Shown: one piece after another, positions 59,187 through 64,000 of the stretch | How the letters are laid out: every line of letters begins with the position of its first letter | How positions within the stretch are numbered: position 1 is the first letter of the stretch | DNA from: Panacagrimonas sp046594215 | Lineage (GTDB): Bacteria; Pseudomonadota; Gammaproteobacteria; Nevskiales; Nevskiaceae | DNA: 64,000 nucleotides | Direction: 5' to 3' | Assembly: GCA_046594215.1 (NCBI GenBank) | Contig: JBKJPX010000014.1 | Coordinates: forward strand, 62,001 to 126,000 | Notes under the pieces: model-generated | Seen by the model: only the letters and a program-made list of their open reading frames with translations | Told to the model about the DNA's origin: nothing | The model's database searches: none | Position numbers and translations under genes: made by a program

Positions 59187-61025
59187 GTGAACAAGCGCGC
59201 CGGCTTAGCCCTGGCCTGTCTACTCGGCTGCACCACGGCCGGCGCATCGGCTCCCGCGGACCAGGTCTTGCGCCTGGGCAAGGACCTCACGGAAGTCGGC
59301 GCCGAGCGTGCCGGCAGCAAGGACGGCAGCGTCCCTGTCTACGTCGGCAAGGCGGCCTTCGCGCCGGACATGCTCAAGATGACGCGCGCGCAGCTCGAAG
59401 ACCTGCGCAAGCGGCTGGTCAAGGACATCCAGGGGATGATGGGCGACCCCGCCGTGACCAGCGACCTGCTCGCGCAGGCCCAGGCCATCATGGATGCCGA
59501 ACCCGCCAAGGCCGACCAGGTCCTGGCCGTGGTCAAGCAGATGCTGTCCGCGGACGCGTCGCTCAAGGCCGACTTCGACAAGGTGCTGGCCGGCCGCGGC
59601 GGCAAGAGCGTCGACGGCCTGCTCGCGCAGGTGCAGGCGCACAAGCTGAAGCTGCCGCAGATGAAGGACGACATCGTGGCGGTCATCACCGAGCTAAAGA
59701 AGAGCGGCGGCGACGCCTTCATGTCGCGCCTGGTCGCGGCCTTCGACGTCGGTCGCGTGCTCGAGATCGTCAGCATCGTCGACGATCCCAAGACGCGCGT
59801 GCAGGCCAACGACCTGGTCATGAAGTACATGCCCCCGTACGTGAAAGGTTTCCTGCAATACAAGATGCCCGGTGGCGGCGGCACGGCGCTGGATTCGATC
59901 AAGCCGCTCTACGTGATCACCCAGGCCAACCTCAAGGAACACGAGGTGCAGCTCAGCGAAGGGCACAAGGCGCTGTTCAAGACCTATCCCGATTACAAGA
60001 TGATCGTGTTCCCGTCGTACCGGAACGCGTTTTTCCCCGACGAGATACTCAAGGCGACCGTCGCCAACGCCGCCTCGGCCAGCCTCACGGGCACCGACGA
60101 GATCAAGGGCGCGAGGCTCGGGTTTCCCTTCCCGATCCCGACTTCTGGTGCGGAGCCGCTGTGGAACCACAAGCTGAAGTTCCGCGGCTCGGCCGTGAAA
60201 CGCTACAACAACCAGGCGATCGTGAAGCCTGACGGCACGTACAAGATCAGCAAGCTGGTGGAGGACGTGAAGTTCAAGTACGCCAACCTCAAGGAACCCG
60301 CCGAAATCCAGCAAGGGGGTCTGTTCGCGTACTACCTGCAGGAAGTGCTCGAGCCGCCGCGCGTCGCGGGGCAGGTGATCCTCGTGCACGAGACGGCCGG
60401 CAATCCGGGCCTGACGCGCAACGCCTGGATCTACTCGCCGGGCCTGGCGCGCGTGAACCGCGCGCCCGACGTGGGCTACGACAATCCCTCGATCGGTTCC
60501 GACGGCGAGCAGTACAACGATCAGATCGACGTGTTCAACGGCGCACTCGACCGCTTCGACTGGAAGCTGGTCGGCAAGAAGGAAGTGCTGATCCCGTACA
60601 ACTCCTGGATGCTCAACAGCCCCACGTTCAAGTACAAGGACATCATCCGTCCCGGCCATATCAACCAGGACCTGGCGCGCTACGAACTGCACCGCGTGTG
60701 GGTGGTCGAGGCCACGCTCAAGAGCGGCCAGCGCCATCGCTTCGGCAAGCGCACGTTCTATCTCGACGAGGACTCCTGGGCGATCGCGGTGGTGGACTGC
60801 TACGACAACCGCGGTGAACTGTGGAAGGTGCAGGAAGCCCATCTGCTGACCATCCCCTTCATCCCCACCGTCAGCGGCGTCCCCGAAACCATCTACGACC
60901 TGCAGTCCAAGCGTTACTTCGTGACCACGATGACCAACGAAGACGCGATCTCGGACTTCGAGGTGAAGTACGACGACTCCATGTTCACGCCCGCGGCCCT
61001 GCAGAAGAAGGCGCGGACGAAGTGA
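59187..61025 (+). CDS. DUF1329 protein with a large internal insertion
   Basis: 612 residues, against about 450 for most DUF1329 proteins. Signal peptide (MNKRAGLALACLLGCTTAGASA). The N-terminal DUF1329 entry LTEVGAERAGSKDGSVPVYVG and the later LYVITQANLKEHEVQLSEGHKALFKTYPDYKM are family-like, but about 180 residues of mostly helical, Lys/Asp-rich sequence (about 58-238) separate them. The C-terminal part (NTPRRK-like region LARVNRAPDVGYDNP and RTFYLDEDSWAIAVVDCYDNRGELWKV) is standard. DUF1329 is related to LolB/LolA-type lipid-binding folds, so a periplasmic carrier of hydrophobic molecules is plausible. GTG 59187 is preceded by GGAGGA. Confidence 0.85.
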   Translation: MNKRAGLALACLLGCTTAGASAPADQVLRLGKDLTEVGAERAGSKDGSVPVYVGKAAFAPDMLKMTRAQLEDLRKRLVKDIQGMMGDPAVTSDLLAQAQAIMDAEPAKADQVLAVVKQMLSADASLKADFDKVLAGRGGKSVDGLLAQVQAHKLKLPQMKDDIVAVITELKKSGGDAFMSRLVAAFDVGRVLEIVSIVDDPKTRVQANDLVMKYMPPYVKGFLQYKMPGGGGTALDSIKPLYVITQANLKEHEVQLSEGHKALFKTYPDYKMIVFPSYRNAFFPDEILKATVANAASASLTGTDEIKGARLGFPFPIPTSGAEPLWNHKLKFRGSAVKRYNNQAIVKPDGTYKISKLVEDVKFKYANLKEPAEIQQGGLFAYYLQEVLEPPRVAGQVILVHETAGNPGLTRNAWIYSPGLARVNRAPDVGYDNPSIGSDGEQYNDQIDVFNGALDRFDWKLVGKKEVLIPYNSWMLNSPTFKYKDIIRPGHINQDLARYELHRVWVVEATLKSGQRHRFGKRTFYLDEDSWAIAVVDCYDNRGELWKVQEAHLLTIPFIPTVSGVPETIYDLQSKRYFVTTMTNEDAISDFEVKYDDSMFTPAALQKKARTK

Positions 61026-62080
61026 TGCACCGCCTCGCCTTCCTGTTGCTCGGTGCGCTCGCCTGCGGCGGCGTTGCACGATCCCAGCAACAGGAAGTCG
61101 AGGACGCAGCGCCGCCGGCGCCGGTCGAACTCGGACCGAGCCCAGCGGTGCCTGCGCCGAAGGCGTCGAAGAATCGCCTGCTCGACATCGCCCTCGCCGG
61201 CTCTCGCCTCGTCGCGGTCGGCCAGCAGGGCGTGATCCTGGCGTCCGACGATGCGAGGACCTGGAAGCAGTCCGTCTCGCCGGTCAGCACGATGCTCACG
61301 CGCGTAGTCTTCACCGGCGCGCAAACCGGCTGGGCACTCGGCTACGACGCCGTGATCCTGCGGAGCACCGACGGCGGCACGACCTGGACGCTCAGGCACC
61401 ACGATCCCAAGGGACGCGCGCTGTACGACCTGCTGTTCCTGGACGCCGAGCACGGCCTGGCTGTCGGCGCCTACGGCACGATGCTCGAGACCGCCGACGG
61501 CGGCGCGACCTGGACCGCGCGCGACGACGCGCTCACGGGCCTGGGAATGCACCTCAACAGCCTGCAGAAGCTCGGCGACGGCTCGCTGTTCATCGCCGGA
61601 GAGCGCGGCCTCATGGCGCGCTCGACCGACGCCGGCGCTACCTGGGCGGTGCTCGATTCACCCTACGCCGGCTCGCTGTTCGGCGCGCTGCCGCAAGGTG
61701 ACAAGGGCGCGCTGGTCTACGGCATGCGCGGCAACGTCTACATCGCCGAGGATGTCGCCACCTGCCCGGTGGTGGACCCTGCGACTTGGGATCCATATTC
61801 GCGCGCGACTTCGACCGATGCGGCGAAGCTCGTCGCGTTGGGCTGGCGCAGGATCGAAAGTCCGATCCGCGAGAGCCTGTTCGGCGCCGTGCCGCTCGCG
61901 CAGGGCAACGCACTGCTGGTCGGCGTCAACGGCACCACGCTCAAGCTCAATCCGGCTGCCGGTTCGATCGCCGCCGTGAAGACGCCTGCGGTCGAAACGC
62001 TGGCCAGGGGGGTGCGCTTCGGCGATCGCGTGATCGCGGTCGGACGACGCGGCGTCGAAGACCTGGGAGTAGCGCCATGA
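61025..62080 (+). CDS. YCF48-like beta-propeller protein
   Basis: 351 residues. Signal peptide, then BNR/YCF48-type repeats: the unit 'ADDGRTW' recurs as SDDARTWKQS, STDGGTTWTLR, TADGGATWTA and STDAGATWAVL, making a beta propeller. Homologous to the photosystem assembly factor only in fold; in heterotrophs the family is linked to RND transporters. TGATG overlap with the DUF1329 gene, followed 28 bases later by the RND transporter. Confidence 0.88.
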   Translation: MHRLAFLLLGALACGGVARSQQQEVEDAAPPAPVELGPSPAVPAPKASKNRLLDIALAGSRLVAVGQQGVILASDDARTWKQSVSPVSTMLTRVVFTGAQTGWALGYDAVILRSTDGGTTWTLRHHDPKGRALYDLLFLDAEHGLAVGAYGTMLETADGGATWTARDDALTGLGMHLNSLQKLGDGSLFIAGERGLMARSTDAGATWAVLDSPYAGSLFGALPQGDKGALVYGMRGNVYIAEDVATCPVVDPATWDPYSRATSTDAAKLVALGWRRIESPIRESLFGAVPLAQGNALLVGVNGTTLKLNPAAGSIAAVKTPAVETLARGVRFGDRVIAVGRRGVEDLGVAP

Positions 62081-62108
62081 GCCCGCGGCAAATGCGCGGG
62101 GAAGCGAC

Positions 62109-64000
62109 ATGACCGCAACCACCACCTCCACTGGTTTCACGCGCGCGATCCTGCGCATCGTCGAGCCGGTGATCTTCGGCAGGCGCGCCGTGACGCTCGC
62201 GCTGCTGATGCTGCTCACGGCCTTCTTCGGCTGGCACGCGGCACAGCTTCGACCGAACGCGGGCTGGCTGAAGATGGTGCCGCAGGCGCACCCGTACATG
62301 AAGACGTTCATGAAGTACTACCAGGACTTCGGCGGCGCCAACACGGTCCTGATTGCGCTCAAGAACCACAAGGGCGACATCTACCAGCCCGAATTCATGG
62401 AGACCTTGCGGCAGGCCGCCGATGACGCCTTCTTCATCCCCGGCGTCGACCGGGCGCGGGTCAACTCCATCTTCTCGCCCAGCATCCTCTACATCGAGGT
62501 TGTCGAAGGAGGCCTCGCCGGCGAGAACGTGATTCCGTCGGACTACGCGCCGACGCCGGAGATGATGGCGCGCATCCGCGGCAACGTGGCCAAGGCAAAC
62601 GTCATCGGACGCCTGGTCTCCGAAGACCAGACCACCGCGCTCATCCAGCTCGAACTGCTCGAGACCGACCCGAAGTCCGGCACCACCCAGGACCGCGCCG
62701 ACGCCGCCAAGCCCATGCCGCAGCGCCTGCGGGAGGCCTGGGCAAACGGCGCAGACGTCGGCGCGAAGATCAAGGCTGTTTCGGCGCTGCTGATGAAAAA
62801 CCAGGACGCCAAGGCCGGGCTCGACTACGTGCAGGTCGGCGAGGCGCTGGAGAAGATCCGCGCCAAGTACGAGAAGGGCGACGTCACCGTGCACATCGTC
62901 GGGTTCGCCAAGGTCGTCGACGACATGACCAAGGCGAGCATGCAGGTCGGCGTGTTCTTCGTCGTCGCGCTGCTGCTGATGGGCCTGCTGCTGTGGATCT
63001 ACATCGGCAGCTTCCCGCTCGCGATGATGGTTGTGAGCACCTCGCTGGTCGCCTGCACCTGGGAGCTCGGCCTGCTGCATGCCATCGGCTACGGCCTCGA
63101 TCCGTTCGCGCTGCTCGTGCCCTTCCTGATCATGTCGGTGTCGGTGAGCCACGGCGTGCAGTACGTCAGCGCCTGGGCCAACGAGATCTCGACGCGTGGC
63201 GCCACCCCCCACCAGGCCTCGCTTGCCACGTTCCGCTCGCTGGCGATCCCCGGCGTCGTCGCGCTGATCGCCAACATCGTGGGGTTCTCCACGATCTACC
63301 TGATCAACATCCAGGTGATCCGCGAGATGTCCGTGAACGCGGCCTTCGGCATGGCGGGCGTGATCATGGTCAACAAGATGCTGCTGCCGATCGTGCTGTC
63401 CTACTTCCGCCTGCCGAACGTGGAAGGCTTCCGCAAGGCAACCGAGGTGCGCGACCGGCTCGGTGATTCGGTGTTCCGTCGCATGGCGCTGCTGACGCGC
63501 CGCGGCCCGGCGATCGTGGTGACGACGATCTGCCTGGCTCTCGCCGCCTTCGGCGCCTCGCAGTACCACCGCGTGCAGATCGGCGACACCACGGAGGGCG
63601 TCCCCGAACTGCGCCCGGACTCACGTTTCAACCTGGACGCGCGCGCAGTCGCGGCCAACTTCTCGATGGGCGTCGACCATTTGAAAGTCATCGCCGAATC
63701 CTTCGACGACGGCTGCATCGACTACGCCGTGATGTCCGAGATGGACCGCTTCTCCTGGTACATGAAGAACCAGGAAGGCGTGCGCGACGTGCTGTCGCTG
63801 ATCGAGCTGGCCAAGCTCGCGAACTCCGGTCTGAGTGAAGGCCGTCTCGATGCCGAGGTGCTGCCGCGCGCACCGGAGTCGCTGGCGCAGATCACCGCGC
63901 TGGTGCCGACCACGACCGGTTTCCTGACCGACACCTGCAACGCGCTGGCGCTATTCATCTTCACGACCGATCACAAGGCCGACACGATCACCTCGCTCAC
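62109..64000 (+). CDS. RND/MMPL family transporter, N-terminal part
   Basis: 630 residues visible; runs off the right edge. Membrane helix 1 at about residues 26-46, a periplasmic domain to about 275, then a cluster of helices (VGVFFVVALLLMGLLLWIYIG through MVNKMLLPIVLSYF) with an SSD-like pattern, then a second helix near 465 and a second periplasmic loop. Matches the MMPL/HAE3-type RND exporters thought to move lipids or other hydrophobic molecules. GGGGAAG precedes ATG 62109. Organised with DUF1302, DUF1329 and YCF48 genes. Confidence 0.9.
   Translation, partial: MTATTTSTGFTRAILRIVEPVIFGRRAVTLALLMLLTAFFGWHAAQLRPNAGWLKMVPQAHPYMKTFMKYYQDFGGANTVLIALKNHKGDIYQPEFMETLRQAADDAFFIPGVDRARVNSIFSPSILYIEVVEGGLAGENVIPSDYAPTPEMMARIRGNVAKANVIGRLVSEDQTTALIQLELLETDPKSGTTQDRADAAKPMPQRLREAWANGADVGAKIKAVSALLMKNQDAKAGLDYVQVGEALEKIRAKYEKGDVTVHIVGFAKVVDDMTKASMQVGVFFVVALLLMGLLLWIYIGSFPLAMMVVSTSLVACTWELGLLHAIGYGLDPFALLVPFLIMSVSVSHGVQYVSAWANEISTRGATPHQASLATFRSLAIPGVVALIANIVGFSTIYLINIQVIREMSVNAAFGMAGVIMVNKMLLPIVLSYFRLPNVEGFRKATEVRDRLGDSVFRRMALLTRRGPAIVVTTICLALAAFGASQYHRVQIGDTTEGVPELRPDSRFNLDARAVAANFSMGVDHLKVIAESFDDGCIDYAVMSEMDRFSWYMKNQEGVRDVLSLIELAKLANSGLSEGRLDAEVLPRAPESLAQITALVPTTTGFLTDTCNALALFIFTTDHKADTITSL

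Noticed and set aside
62077..62112. 11-codon frame starting at the ATG that overlaps the YCF48 stop
   Set aside because: Too short and unrelated to RND proteins; it may at most be a leader that couples translation to the transporter gene.
1..64000. CRISPR arrays, prophage or insertion-sequence genes
   Set aside because: No regularly spaced direct repeats, transposases, integrases other than XerC, or phage structural genes were seen.

Overview
The window is a contiguous stretch of a high-GC proteobacterial chromosome, most likely a gammaproteobacterium. I base this on gene order: secA / M23 peptidase / DUF721 / lpxC / the dcw (division and cell wall) cluster / rnpB / rsmI / lpoA-like / yraN / sspB / sspA / petCBA follows the order I recall from Pseudomonas. 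The linkages dapF-DUF484-xerC and SspA-SspB next to the bc1 genes are also gammaproteobacterial habits. The species cannot be named from the sequence. No phage, insertion sequence or CRISPR array is visible.

Region 1 (1-21,400) is the division and peptidoglycan core. On the minus strand run mraZ-rsmH-ftsL-ftsI-murE-murF-mraY-murD-ftsW-murG-murC-murB-ddl-ftsQ-ftsA, nearly all joined by 4-base start/stop overlaps or 1-base gaps. After an AT-rich 212-base gap come ftsZ with its own promoter candidate and an intrinsic terminator, then lpxC, a convergent DUF721 gene, an M23 peptidase and the start of secA. A strong mraZ promoter with MraZ-box-like repeats drives the cluster.

Region 2 (21,500-30,800) holds the RNase P RNA gene, rsmI, the divergent lpoA-like/yraN/FAD-oxidoreductase genes, a hairpin repeat of about 118 bases, sspA-sspB, and the cytochrome bc1 operon (Rieske, cytochrome b, cytochrome c1) with a perfect -10 promoter and a terminator.

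Region 3 (30,800-43,300) is the cell-surface accessory region: a sulfatase-like lipoprotein and a glycosyltransferase on the plus strand, facing a minus-strand ABC-type capsule export operon (kpsM, kpsT, kpsE, kpsD homologues) preceded by a two-domain glycosyltransferase and a sulfotransferase-like gene. Together they suggest an exported, possibly sulfated, polysaccharide. purU and a thioredoxin/TPR protein lie just upstream.

Region 4 (43,300-47,000) is a compact minus-strand cassette: DUF1295 membrane protein, cyclopropane-fatty-acid-synthase-like methyltransferase, NAPE-PLD-like metallo-hydrolase and an unrecognised periplasmic protein. It looks like a lipid modification pathway.

Region 5 (47,000-52,900) contains a tyrosine phosphatase, then the least explained unit in the window: a free-standing phosphohistidine 'swivel' domain protein and a 520-residue protein I do not recognise, behind a promoter whose spacer is a perfect 7-base inverted repeat. 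An MFS transporter and a 3-hydroxybutyrate-dehydrogenase-like SDR follow.

Region 6 (52,900-64,000) has a GFA-family protein, dapF-DUF484-xerC, a small Pro/Ala-rich lipoprotein, a CAT-anticodon tRNA, and an envelope export module: DUF1302, an enlarged DUF1329 protein, a YCF48-like protein and an RND/MMPL transporter cut by the window end.
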